Made by a program: the position numbers and the translations under genes
DNA from: Ktedonospora formicarum
Lineage (GTDB): Bacteria > Chloroflexota > Ktedonobacteria > Ktedonobacterales > Ktedonobacteraceae
Direction of reading: 5' to 3'
Length of the DNA stretch: 64,000 bases
Assembly (NCBI RefSeq): GCF_016587355.1
Contig: NZ_BNJF01000001.1
Span: 1,550,001 to 1,614,000 of the forward strand
Notes under the pieces: model-generated
What the model was told of the DNA's origin: nothing
The model's input: only the letters and a program-made list of their open reading frames with translations
Databases searched by the model: none
In this document: in pieces, positions 8,944-17,392 of the stretch
How the letters are laid out: each line of letters begins with the position of its first letter
Numbering within the stretch: the stretch's first letter is position 1

Positions 8944-10353
8944 TCAGAAATGCTCTCCCTGGTACTCATTCAATCGATGACCAGAACCACGCACCGTCTC
9001 CAGAAAGCGGGGAGCACGTGAATCATCACCGATGTGTTTACGCGTGCGCTCTACCAGGGCATCGAGGCGGGCATCATCCAGATCCGCGTTATACTCTTCA
9101 TCATAGACAGCTCTGGTTGTATCCTGGCGCGGGCAGATCTCGCCCGCATGCGCAACCAGGAAACGCAAGAGCTTGACCTGACTGGGTGTCAAACGGCCTG
9201 GCAGTAAGATGCCGTCTACCCAAATCTGCTGTCGAGCAAAATCGAGTTGGATTCCCGGTGCTACAGAAGAAATTTGTTGCATCACAAAACTCCCGAATAA
9301 TGGTGCGAAACAACGATACATCTTACTACGGGAAGATTCCAATAATAGTCCCTTAATCTGAAGGGAGTAGAGCACCTCGTGCATCTGTCGATTGGTAAAT
9401 TGCTGCGAAATCAGCATCTTCGAAAGTAAGCCCCTTTGTAGGTGCTTTAAACACTGTTGCTCGCTTTCACTCAGACTATTCCACAACTGCTCACATTTGC
9501 TAATAATAGTCTCATCATCCAACAACTTCTCGCTCAATGACGCTACCGTCTCACGCTCCTGAAGCTGCACTTCACCATCTATCAAAGCCTGAAGCGCCGT
9601 TTTCAGCAAGCCATGATGACCACCCGTCACCTCAAAAAGCAGGCGTCGGAGGCTCGTATAGGATGGCGCATAACCTCGTAGAGCTACACCTTTTAGACGC
9701 TCATCGATCAACATAAAGGCGTCTTCCTGGCCCAGTGGCTTGATACCGATGACACGTCGATTGAACAACTCCTCAAATGCTTCTCGCGCCAGCTTGCGTG
9801 TGCGAGCCTCACATATCAATTGGGGAAGGTTATTACTCACAATGATATAGCATACTCTGCCTCTGGCCCGATAGCGCAACGCTTTCAAGACGCGCATAAA
9901 TTGGGGCTCAATCTTCGCGTAGGCTATATCAAATTCGTCAAGGAAGAAGGCTATAAGCAATCTTTCATCGCACTGAATGAGGGCTTCTACACGCTGAAAC
10001 AGCACATCACTTGCGACATCCTCATCAGCAATCAACAGGGCATTTTCCCCGGTAATAGGCAAGCCATACTGATGCATTAATGGCTTCAGCAGCGAGGCCA
10101 TACGCCGGTAATAGGATAGTGGAGAGACATTGTTCAATTCATGAGAGTTGAGCACGAAGAAAAAGGTATGATCATACGTCTCTGGCAAATAGTATTCGCG
10201 TAGTGTAGGCGTTAAGAATCGCTTGAGCAACATACTTTTCCCAACGCCATCCACACCAATGAGAGCACATGAATTCCCCGCACGCAATGCACCCATTACT
10301 TGCTCAATGTCCCTCCGACGAAATTGCAAAAGGCGTTCGTTCTGATTTTCCAC
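8944..10353 (-). CDS. P-loop ATPase fused to an OmpR-type winged-helix domain
   Basis: A 469-residue two-part protein. The N-terminal half is an AAA/STAND-like ATPase with Walker A GVDGVGKS (33-40) and Walker B LLIAFFLDE (about 132-140). A helical linker follows, and residues about 365-469 form a PhoB/OmpR-type winged helix (LTPSQVKLLRFLVAHAGE ... GHRLNEY). This suggests a regulator that couples ATP-driven conformational change to DNA binding. No receiver domain, sensor domain or TPR repeats are seen. The gene is alone on its strand between the LysR gene and a gap, so its target is unknown. Confidence 0.75.
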   Translation of the reverse strand: MENQNERLLQFRRRDIEQVMGALRAGNSCALIGVDGVGKSMLLKRFLTPTLREYYLPETYDHTFFFVLNSHELNNVSPLSYYRRMASLLKPLMHQYGLPITGENALLIADEDVASDVLFQRVEALIQCDERLLIAFFLDEFDIAYAKIEPQFMRVLKALRYRARGRVCYIIVSNNLPQLICEARTRKLAREAFEELFNRRVIGIKPLGQEDAFMLIDERLKGVALRGYAPSYTSLRRLLFEVTGGHHGLLKTALQALIDGEVQLQERETVASLSEKLLDDETIISKCEQLWNSLSESEQQCLKHLQRGLLSKMLISQQFTNRQMHEVLYSLQIKGLLLESSRSKMYRCFAPLFGSFVMQQISSVAPGIQLDFARQQIWVDGILLPGRLTPSQVKLLRFLVAHAGEICPRQDTTRAVYDEEYNADLDDARLDALVERTRKHIGDDSRAPRFLETVRGSGHRLNEYQGEHF

Positions 10354-10670
10354 CGCATGTCATTCCTTTTGACACCTGTGCCTGATATCTACGATGCATG
10401 TCATACTATCACTTAACACTTCCTCTATATAAAGAGACAACTTCTAATCCTTTTTCATGACAATGAATATGCCTCTCTACCTATGTAGACGCTTACGAAT
10501 AGACATTCCAAAAACGCGTTGAACGCCATAACGCTCTTAAGTCAGCGCCTATACGTATGGAAAGAGAGAGGCAATTTGGCGCAGAATGTTAATCTCACAC
10601 TGGCCAAGTGACACGCCCTCGCTCATAGCGGTGCTCACCCTGCCTCAGACGCGAGTAAGGTGGGTTGAGT
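10354..10670. other. Intergenic stretch without assignable gene
   Basis: The 317 bases between two minus-strand genes hold the 5' region of the ATPase gene and the 3' region of the pentapeptide-repeat gene. I see no ORF with a ribosome site, no clear terminator and no RNA gene here. Confidence 0.5.
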
Positions 10671-11219
10671 TCACTCAGGCCAACCATAACGGAAGTCGTT
10701 TAAGTTGACATTGTGTAATATGACCTCATCTAGCTTCGCATTACGAATATCAGCCGACTCAACACGCGCATCTGAGAAGTTCGCGAAACGCAAATCGGCG
10801 TCGTGCATGTCTGTACCAATCAGGTCTGCATCACTAAGGTCAACCCCTTGCATATTCGCCTCATACAACGAAGTAAAATGCATATGCGCCCGACTCAAGT
10901 TCGCACCACTCAGATTCGCTTTATGAAATTCGGCCTGTGTGAGGAGAGCATGACGCAGATCAGCATTCTGGAGATTGGTCATCACCAGGTAGGCTCCTCG
11001 AAGATTAGCCCCTCGAAGATTGGCCCCTCGCAGGTCCGCCCGACTCAGATCCGCCGATTCCAGATTGACACCGTGCAAATCCATCTCACGTAGGTCCACT
11101 TCACGTAAATCTGCTCCGTAGAGATCTGGTACGGGAACAGTATCCAAGTGCTTCGCGCGCCAGCGCTCCCAAGCCACCTTCCCTGCCAGTAAAGCATCTA
11201 ATTGTTCCTGTACAGCCAT
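10671..11219 (-). CDS. Pentapeptide repeat protein
   Basis: A 182-residue protein that from about residue 30 onward is built of A(D/N)LXX pentapeptide repeats, which fold as a right-handed quadrilateral beta helix. Some members bind DNA gyrase (Qnr, MfpA); most have no known role, and the sequence gives no clue to choose. The start is ATG 11219, because AGGAGG lies 6 bases upstream; the frame is open to 11255. At DNA level, 15-base tandem units at about 10994-11035 reflect the protein repeat. The N-terminal 30 residues are a non-repeat helical cap. Confidence 0.9.
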   Translation of the reverse strand: MAVQEQLDALLAGKVAWERWRAKHLDTVPVPDLYGADLREVDLREMDLHGVNLESADLSRADLRGANLRGANLRGAYLVMTNLQNADLRHALLTQAEFHKANLSGANLSRAHMHFTSLYEANMQGVDLSDADLIGTDMHDADLRFANFSDARVESADIRNAKLDEVILHNVNLNDFRYGWPE

Positions 11220-11491
11220 AAGGACCCTCCTGCTCATTCTAATAGCCACTAGCACAGCTCACGCGAAGTATACCCAACCACAGAGAGCCCTACATCACTC
11301 AAGGGGTGTGTCTTCTCCTGCTCAATTAGGATGAGGAATTGGCAGAGGCACACATACAGTCCTGCCATACCCAACTTTGTGGGAGGGATGTCGTACAATA
11401 TATTGGGCATCCTCGATAAGAGAGCCCAATGTAACCCTGTAGGAAGCCTATTCGCTGTTGACAACCACACACTATGGAGGTTCTAGCACCT

Positions 11492-11989
11492 ATGCGCTAC
11501 CATGTGAAGGAGCGAGTCTTAACCCTGAAGGACGACTTTGTCGTACGTGATGAGAAGAACAACGTTGCATATGTGATTAAGGGGCAACTATTTCATATCG
11601 GTGATCAGTTCCGCATTATTGATGCCACTAATGATGAGGAAGTGATTACTATCAAGCAGCGTGTCTTTGACTATACCACCCACTATGATATCTCCAGCAA
11701 TGGTGCGGAAATCGCCAGTTTGCATCGTAAAAAAGAAGAAGCAACCTACGGAGCACGCTATGAGGTAAGCACAAGCGACGGCATGGTGCTACAGGTCCAG
11801 GGTCAATTTAAAGATTGGGATTTTAATATCATCGATCATTATGGACGACTTCTGGGGCACATCACAAAAGAGTTCGCCATCTTTAGCGACCACTACACAG
11901 TCGATGTAGCGCCTGGGGTTGATGGACCCTTCTTAATCGCTCTGGCGGTTATTCTTGATGAGATGCGCGAAGACGGCGCGAAAGACTAA
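11492..11989 (+). CDS. LURP-one-related (LOR / Tubby-like fold) protein
   Basis: A 165-residue protein of the LURP-one-related family (PF04525), which forms a Tubby-like beta barrel around a hydrophobic helix. Characteristic features are the repeated short beta pattern, with motifs such as KGQLFHIGDQFRI, WDFNIIDHYGRLLG and ITKEF, and the closing hydrophobic helix (GPFLIALAVILDEM). Function in bacteria is unknown; membrane-lipid or regulatory binding has been proposed for Tubby-like folds. The start is ATG 11492, because GGAGG at 11476-11480 lies inside the longer frame beginning at 11474. Confidence 0.85.
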   Translation: MRYHVKERVLTLKDDFVVRDEKNNVAYVIKGQLFHIGDQFRIIDATNDEEVITIKQRVFDYTTHYDISSNGAEIASLHRKKEEATYGARYEVSTSDGMVLQVQGQFKDWDFNIIDHYGRLLGHITKEFAIFSDHYTVDVAPGVDGPFLIALAVILDEMREDGAKD

Positions 11990-12015
11990 GCAATATCGCC
12001 CACTATTAGAAGAAT

Positions 12016-12056
12016 GCACATGCCACCCCTTTCAGCAATCCGGGGGTGACATGTGC
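12016..12056. terminator. Hairpin between convergent genes
   Basis: Arms 12016-12029 and 12043-12056 make a 14-base stem with one mismatch and a 13-base loop. It lies 26 bases after the LURP-one stop and before the end of the oppositely oriented response-regulator gene, so it can serve both. Confidence 0.6.
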
Positions 12057-12078
12057 TGCATATTATCTACACGATGAG

Positions 12079-12471
12079 TTATGGCTGCTTCACAAGCAAC
12101 ATATCTATCTTCTGCAATAGATCATTGAGATCATATGGCTTGGGCAGGCCCACAATTCCTCTTGCCTGAAGCTCCTGCGTTGGCAAAAGACCACTAATCA
12201 TGATTACAGGGACATCCTGTAATTCTTTACGGCGACGAATGCGCTCGTAGAGTTCAATCCCATTCATGTTTGGTAGCCAATAATCCAGAATAAACAAATC
12301 TGGCTTGAGATGTTCAGTGAATTTAAGCGTGGTGGGTCCATCAGAAGCATGAAAAACACGATATGGTCTCTGATATGAAATCATCTGCGCTAACGCCGCG
12401 GCATGTTGGTCATCATCTTCAACAATCAGGATGATTTCTTGTGCTTCCTGCCCTCTCATCGAGCCATACAT
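12079..12471 (-). CDS. Stand-alone response regulator receiver protein
   Basis: A single CheY-like receiver domain with no output domain. The acidic pocket is in ILIVEDDD, the phospho-acceptor Asp is in FILDYW, the Thr/Ser switch residue is in IMISG, and the conserved Lys is in LPKPYD. Such proteins relay phosphate or bind partners. Start choice: ATG 12471 has AAAGG 10 bases upstream, while the frame is open to ATG 12498 without a ribosome site. No histidine kinase lies in the window. Confidence 0.88.
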   Translation of the reverse strand: MYGSMRGQEAQEIILIVEDDDQHAAALAQMISYQRPYRVFHASDGPTTLKFTEHLKPDLFILDYWLPNMNGIELYERIRRRKELQDVPVIMISGLLPTQELQARGIVGLPKPYDLNDLLQKIDMLLVKQP

Positions 12472-12718
12472 TCTTATGCAGCCTTTGTCATCTGTCAATA
12501 GAACTTGAGCAATGCATTGCTATATTATAGCACCAATGTTAGTAGAAAGGACGAAGAAAGCTTGTACGAAATTACGATGCCTTTTATTTGTCCGAGCGCA
12601 GCTGATCGCTATTCAGGTAAATGTCCTTTAGAATAAGCGGCATCTAGCCAATAGCTTTTATCCCACCACATCTTGCAGATAGAGCATAGTTAGCCATATA
12701 TATACACAATGAGACTCA

Positions 12719-13309
12719 TTAAGGTTCGACGGGCATATCATCCGAGAATTTTGACACAGGCGCTCGCGGAACTGCCTCATACATAGCATCCAACAGATCG
12801 GTGCTACGCTCTTTTACCAGCAGCATCGAAGCATGATAGGAAGAAATAAAACCCTCTTCCATGGCATGGGTAATTAAGGCTAGCAACGGTGTATAAAACT
12901 TCGCGGTATTGAGCAGCCCTAAAGGCTTATTATGAATACCAAGTTGCGCCCAGGTTATCATCTCAAAGAGTTCATCAAAGGTACCATAGCCACCAGGAAG
13001 CGCGATAAAACCATCTGACAATTCCGCCATCATGGCTTTGCGCTCATGCATATTCCTGGTCTCATACAACTTGGTAAGTCCGCTATGAGCAACCTCTGTC
13101 TCGAAAAGCGCGCGCGGTAACACGCCGATGACCTCGCCTCCTTTTGCCAGTGCGCCATCCGCTACGGCACCCATTAAACCAACACGTGCCCCCCCATATA
13201 CCAGGCCAATCCCTCTCTCCGCTAATTGCTCACCAAGCGTATATGCCTCTTGCATAAACTCGGCGCGCGCCCCTGCTCTTGAGCCACAATAGACACAAAT
13301 GTGTTTCAT
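12719..13309 (-). CDS. LOG family protein (TIGR00730 Rossmann-fold nucleotide phosphoribohydrolase)
   Basis: A 196-residue Lysine-decarboxylase-like/LOG family protein. The signature PGGYGTFDELFE that binds nucleotide and holds the catalytic Glu is present, with the N-terminal Rossmann strand ICVYCGSRAG. Related enzymes hydrolyse nucleoside 5'-monophosphates, in plants releasing cytokinin bases; bacterial roles vary. The start is ATG 13309, with GGAGGT 7 bases upstream. The frame is open to 13480, but that extension has no ribosome site and is unlike the family. Confidence 0.9.
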   Translation of the reverse strand: MKHICVYCGSRAGARAEFMQEAYTLGEQLAERGIGLVYGGARVGLMGAVADGALAKGGEVIGVLPRALFETEVAHSGLTKLYETRNMHERKAMMAELSDGFIALPGGYGTFDELFEMITWAQLGIHNKPLGLLNTAKFYTPLLALITHAMEEGFISSYHASMLLVKERSTDLLDAMYEAVPRAPVSKFSDDMPVEP

Positions 13310-13556
13310 CTCATCGACCTCCGTTCCGCAAAACTGTTTTCCGCATTTACATTCATCATAACAAAAGAGCATGCCCAGGCAAATGTCTAACTGGGACACG
13401 CTCTTCGTGGTAACGATTTCGAATAGAGCTTCAGACGAACCATATTTGCTATCATAGCAGGTAGCAAAAAAATGGCACATCCCTACAAGGCCGCTCTACA
13501 GGATCTGCATTGGTCCAGGCTGCATCTTCGCACACAGGCCATATGCACGAACTCCG

Positions 13557-13658
13557 CTAAAAATGAGGCAATAGCCCCAATAAGCTCAGCAGCGCCAATA
13601 CCAACGCGACTACCAGGACAAAACTAAGCCATAAGCGATACAGTACAACCCTGCTCAT
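13557..13658 (-). CDS. 33-residue hydrophobic small protein
   Basis: ATG 13658 is preceded by an ideal AAGGAGG at 5 bases and opens a 33-codon frame ending at TAG 13557-13559. The product has a short basic start (MSRVVLYRLW) and then an uninterrupted hydrophobic stretch of Leu, Val and Ala, consistent with a single membrane helix. I do not recognise it. The strong ribosome site plus membrane-helix composition support translation. It sits alone between the LOG gene and the NUDIX gene. Confidence 0.5.
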   Translation of the reverse strand: MSRVVLYRLWLSFVLVVALVLALLSLLGLLPHF

Positions 13659-13783
13659 GAGTGCCTCCTTCTATGGCTGGCATCAGCAAACAGATACACC
13701 ACACCTCTCTACTTCAGCATAGCACCGCATTGTCTCCGAGATGTTCTATCTTTGTCGCGATTCTGTCGCAGCCTTCACTTACC

Positions 13784-14506
13784 TTATCGAAACCCATCAT
13801 CGATAGGCGAGCTCATGAGCGCCTCATGGAAGCGCTCTAACCACTGTTGTTGCCCATTGACCAGGCGCGGATGCGCCTCCAGAGATTGCCAGTACAAATG
13901 AAAGGTATACCTGCCTTCCGCGAAGTGCTCCCAGCGCTGCGGCGTCTCATCGAGGAGGCACATCTCAAAGTACGTGCGATGTATAGATCTGCTTACTAGT
14001 ACGCGCGGAATCCATCCTCCTATGCTTCTTAGCATACGTGGCGGTTCTACCTCTAGATTATAGTCTTCCAGCACTATGTAGAGCCAATCTCCCTCTTCTC
14101 GCTCCGAACGCACTACGAGTCCTCGCCGCACGCTGTTACCAAGTACTTCGTCACGCGCGACTGGCACGGCATCCAGCTTAGGGAGTTCGCGCAAAGGCGC
14201 TGACGCCAGAACGGCCCATTGCGAATCAGGAAGGTCCTGTCTCTCCTCCCCTAGTAGACGTACTATCTGTCCTTGATAGCCCGTCTCCTCCCACACTTCA
14301 CGTGTTACTGCCTCTGCGAACTCCTCGCCAGTCTCGACGGTTCCTGCCGGAACCTGCACGCCTGACAAAGCATGCTCAAAGACCAGCAGTTCTTTACATT
14401 CCTGCCGCTCTCTGGTAATAAAGGCGGTAACCTTCTCTACCATCTCCTGTGTCATGCACGCCCCTGGCATCTGTTCTGACGAGATACGACGCCATGATTG
14501 GGCCAT
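13784..14506 (-). CDS. NUDIX hydrolase
   Basis: A 240-residue protein with one NUDIX domain. The box fits GX5EX7REUXEEXGU exactly (G-TVETG-E ... REVWEETGY), so a Mg2+-dependent nucleoside-diphosphate-X hydrolase is expected. The C-terminal half beyond the domain is not recognised. It begins 18 bases after the glutamine synthetase-like gene and is probably in its operon. ATG 14506 has no good ribosome site; an internal Met at about residue 18 after AGGGG is an alternative. Confidence 0.85.
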   Translation of the reverse strand: MAQSWRRISSEQMPGACMTQEMVEKVTAFITRERQECKELLVFEHALSGVQVPAGTVETGEEFAEAVTREVWEETGYQGQIVRLLGEERQDLPDSQWAVLASAPLRELPKLDAVPVARDEVLGNSVRRGLVVRSEREEGDWLYIVLEDYNLEVEPPRMLRSIGGWIPRVLVSRSIHRTYFEMCLLDETPQRWEHFAEGRYTFHLYWQSLEAHPRLVNGQQQWLERFHEALMSSPIDDGFR

Positions 14507-14524
14507 CGTATCTCGCGAATATCT

Positions 14525-15910
14525 TTAGATCAGTTCAAAGTAGCGACGGCGCTCCCAATCGGTTACGGCCTTCTCAAACTCGCTAACCTCCCAGCGACGG
14601 GTGGTTACAAAATGGTCAACGAAGTATGAGCCAAAATACTCGCGTGCCATTTCGCTTCTTTCAAGCAGGTCAGCAGCCTCGCCCAGGTTGCGCGCGAGCG
14701 TTCTGACATCGCTCCGCTGCGCTGACTGCCGCCACTGCGATGATTGATACGCATTACCTTCCAGGCGTGGCGGCAACTCAAGTTCATGCTCAATGCCATA
14801 CAGACCGCTTGCCAGCGTGGCCGCAAAGACGAGATAAAAGTTGGCATCGCAACCAGGAACGCGATTCTCAATGCGAATGGCTCGTTTGTTGGTATTGATG
14901 ACGCGAATGGAGCAGGTACGGTTATCCATGCCCCAGGTAGTATTAGTTGGAGCCCAGGAGCCCTCGACATAGCGCTTATACGAGTTGATCGTTGGAGCAT
15001 ACAAAGCTATCAGCTCAGGCATCTTCGCCAGCACACCCGCGACAAAGTGGCGCATGGTCTGTGACATATGGCCTTCCGCTTCCTGCTCCCAGAAGACATT
15101 GCGTTCCTGATCCAGATCCCATAGACTGACATGCGTGTGTCCGCTGCTGCCATCCTCTTGCTCGTTCCACTTAGCCATAAAGGTTGCGAGATACCCAAGC
15201 TGATGACTGATCTCTTTGACCCCATTCTTAAAGAGCATGGTACGATCACCAGCAGCCAGGATATCGGTGTAGCGCATATTCATCTCATACATGCCAGGAC
15301 CATGCTCACGCGTATACCCCTCAATATCCACACCATAGTCGCGCATCATACGCGCGATCTGACCAATCAGCGGCTCATCGGTGGTAGCATGACTAATGAC
15401 ATAACAATTCGTGCCGGGATTGAGAGGAACCAGATTGGTACCAAAATTTTTCTCACGCAGCGATGCCTGGTCTTCGCGGAAATAGCGTACTTCAAGCTCA
15501 GCGGCAGCCTTGGCGGCATATCCCATCTGGCGTGCTCGCTCGATCACGCTCTTGAGCACATAACGAGGTGAGACGGAGATTGGTTCGCCCTGCTCATTCC
15601 ACATATCACAAATACATGAGGCGACGTTCTGCTCCCAAGGCACGAGGGCGAAGGTTGAGAGATCTGGCTTCATAACAAAATCCGTGAAGCCACGTTCCCA
15701 ATTGCTGATATGCAAATTGGGCAATACGTTCTCCGCGATATCCCAGCCAAAGATAACGTCGGATTGGGCAAAACCATCTTCCACCGAGTCTAGGAAGAAG
15801 CGCGCATCAACACGCTTACCACGGAAAACCCCCTCAATATCAGGCGTTCCGAGCTTGATATATTCGATCTGCCCATCCTCAATGAGATGTTTGATCTCAG
15901 CAAGGTCCAT
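14525..15910 (-). CDS. Glutamine synthetase family protein
   Basis: A 461-residue glutamine synthetase-fold ligase that joins ammonia or an amine to the gamma-carboxyl of glutamate using ATP. Visible landmarks are the beta-grasp N-terminus, GSSGHTHVSLWD at the ATP/metal site and the RIENRVPG arginine loop. Divergence from classical GlnA makes a gamma-glutamylamine ligase (PuuA-like) as likely as a housekeeping enzyme. No adenylylation-site Tyr context could be identified. The gene is first in an operon with a NUDIX hydrolase. Its leader contains a weak copy of the recurrent 5' element (16018-16101). Confidence 0.85.
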   Translation of the reverse strand: MDLAEIKHLIEDGQIEYIKLGTPDIEGVFRGKRVDARFFLDSVEDGFAQSDVIFGWDIAENVLPNLHISNWERGFTDFVMKPDLSTFALVPWEQNVASCICDMWNEQGEPISVSPRYVLKSVIERARQMGYAAKAAAELEVRYFREDQASLREKNFGTNLVPLNPGTNCYVISHATTDEPLIGQIARMMRDYGVDIEGYTREHGPGMYEMNMRYTDILAAGDRTMLFKNGVKEISHQLGYLATFMAKWNEQEDGSSGHTHVSLWDLDQERNVFWEQEAEGHMSQTMRHFVAGVLAKMPELIALYAPTINSYKRYVEGSWAPTNTTWGMDNRTCSIRVINTNKRAIRIENRVPGCDANFYLVFAATLASGLYGIEHELELPPRLEGNAYQSSQWRQSAQRSDVRTLARNLGEAADLLERSEMAREYFGSYFVDHFVTTRRWEVSEFEKAVTDWERRRYFELI

Positions 15911-16017
15911 CTGTCTTCTGTATCCTTTCTCACGTCAGGCGCTCTTAAGCGCTATGCCGTCTCTATCTCTAATCTCGCCACACCATTCGCCCTTGCACCT
16001 ACCACTAGCAGGCAATT

Positions 16018-16101
16018 CATTCGCCTGAGCGTGCTGTGCCCCCGAATGAGGTCAGCGCTATCCGCCTGAGCGGCGGCGTTGGCGAATGCCTTTTATAACA
16101 A
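16018..16101 (-). repeat. Recurrent 5'-leader element, copy E (weak)
   Basis: Read toward the glutamine synthetase-like gene, this stretch has CATTCGCCAACGCCGCC, then GCGGATAGCGCT and GCTCAGGCGAATG. The outer arms (CATTCGCC/GGCGAATG) are complementary. The core resembles copies A-D but the GGTTTTC tail is replaced, so membership is less sure. It lies about 110 bases upstream of the start. Confidence 0.35.
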
Positions 16102-16217
16102 GGAATGCAGAAGATTAGGGTTGTGTTTTGAGCGTAGCACGGAGAAGACTAACGCGTCAAGTAGACATGTTGCATTCGCTGGACCCTGGACCTTGCTTCC
16201 GTCCCTCTTACATGCGG

Positions 16218-16838
16218 CTACAAACTGAGCGCAGCGCGCAAGAGAGGCCGCGCGCGCTGGAAATAGGTTTTAGCCGTATTCTCTGGCATACCCAGGACAC
16301 GACCTATTTCGCCAAAGGTCAGTTCCTCCTGATAGCGCAGAAGCACTATTGAGCGAAAGCGTAACGGCAATTCCATAATGGCACGACGCAAAGCGGCCCG
16401 CGTATCCTCACGCTCTATCTCTTCATCAGGCTGAAGTTCGCTATCCACAATACTATATAGCCAGGCATTTTCATCATCGTCTTGCGTCATCTCTAGCTCG
16501 CAAAAGAGCAAAGGGCGACGCTTACGCAATTCATCGATACACTTATTAGCCGCGACCTGGAAAAGCCAGGCTTTGAGCGGCGCGCGTGACGTCTGCGCGG
16601 CCCGGTTAGCTCGTAGTTTTGGAATATAGATGTACAGTTGTAAAAAGACGCTCTGTACAATATCGCGCGTCAACTCATAATCATTAATATGCGTATACAC
16701 AAACTTACAAAGAATAGCATTGTAGCGCTGCATGAGTGTCTCAAATGCACTCTGTTCGCCACGTTCTACGCGCTCAAGTAATATATCGTCCGTGACCTGC
16801 ACGGTTGTAGTATATGGGGATGTATGTGTTGTTTTCAT
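16218..16838 (-). CDS. ECF-type RNA polymerase sigma factor
   Basis: A 206-residue sigma-70 family extracytoplasmic-function factor. Region 2 runs through about residues 25-105 (FETLMQRYNAILCKFVYTHI ... WLFQVAANKCIDELRKRR, quoted in parts), and region 4 is near the end with the helix-turn-helix LTFGEIGRVLGMPENTAKTY. An acidic linker joins them. No anti-sigma gene is adjacent, so regulation is by another route or from elsewhere. AAGGAAG precedes ATG 16838. Its regulon cannot be inferred. Confidence 0.92.
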   Translation of the reverse strand: MKTTHTSPYTTTVQVTDDILLERVERGEQSAFETLMQRYNAILCKFVYTHINDYELTRDIVQSVFLQLYIYIPKLRANRAAQTSRAPLKAWLFQVAANKCIDELRKRRPLLFCELEMTQDDDENAWLYSIVDSELQPDEEIEREDTRAALRRAIMELPLRFRSIVLLRYQEELTFGEIGRVLGMPENTAKTYFQRARPLLRAALSL

Positions 16839-17392
16839 GTCGAGCTTCCTTGAATAGATCGAGTAGATAAAACAATGTCACAAGCTCTCCTCGACACACA
16901 TTTAGCATTCGCAGCAGGCTTGTTCCCGAAAATGTCAAGGGCATCTAACTCTTCGATATTTATCCCAATACTACCAGCAAATTATCAAGAATTTCTGAAG
17001 TTCTCTCTAAAATTCTGTAAACGATGGCATCTTCTACCAAAAGTCATATGTTCGGTGTCGAACGTGAAATTTCTAGCCACTCACAATACACTACGATATT
17101 AAGCTCATCGTAGGAAGAGGCCAGACAAGCCACTTCGTCCCTCTATTGCAAAAGATGCAGTATAGGGCATATAATGTTGCAAACAGAACCCTGTCAACAA
17201 GAATCATGCGATAGCAATGTTGATCAGTATTTTTATGAAAAGTGTAATTACTCATTGAATGCCATTTTAGTGCCCACAAAATATCACAGGCAGAAAGATG
17301 CTAAAGATAAAAAACAATATGTTAAGACTATAAGCATTTTTTATGGTTTCTCACCAAACATCCATTGCTATCTATTTTAGGAGAATCGGCGC
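16839..17392. other. AT-rich divergent intergenic region
   Basis: The 554 bases between the sigma-factor and peptidase starts should hold the promoters of both. I see no credible ORF, RNA gene or perfect inverted repeat. AGGAG directly precedes the downstream ATG. Confidence 0.5.

Noticed and set aside
10994..11035. Short tandem repeats as a CRISPR array
   Set aside because: The 15-base units have no spacers and lie inside the pentapeptide-repeat gene. No CRISPR or cas genes are present.
10803..11093. Frame antisense to the pentapeptide-repeat gene
   Set aside because: Its repetitive sequence is a by-product of the 15-base DNA units that encode pentapeptide repeats on the other strand.
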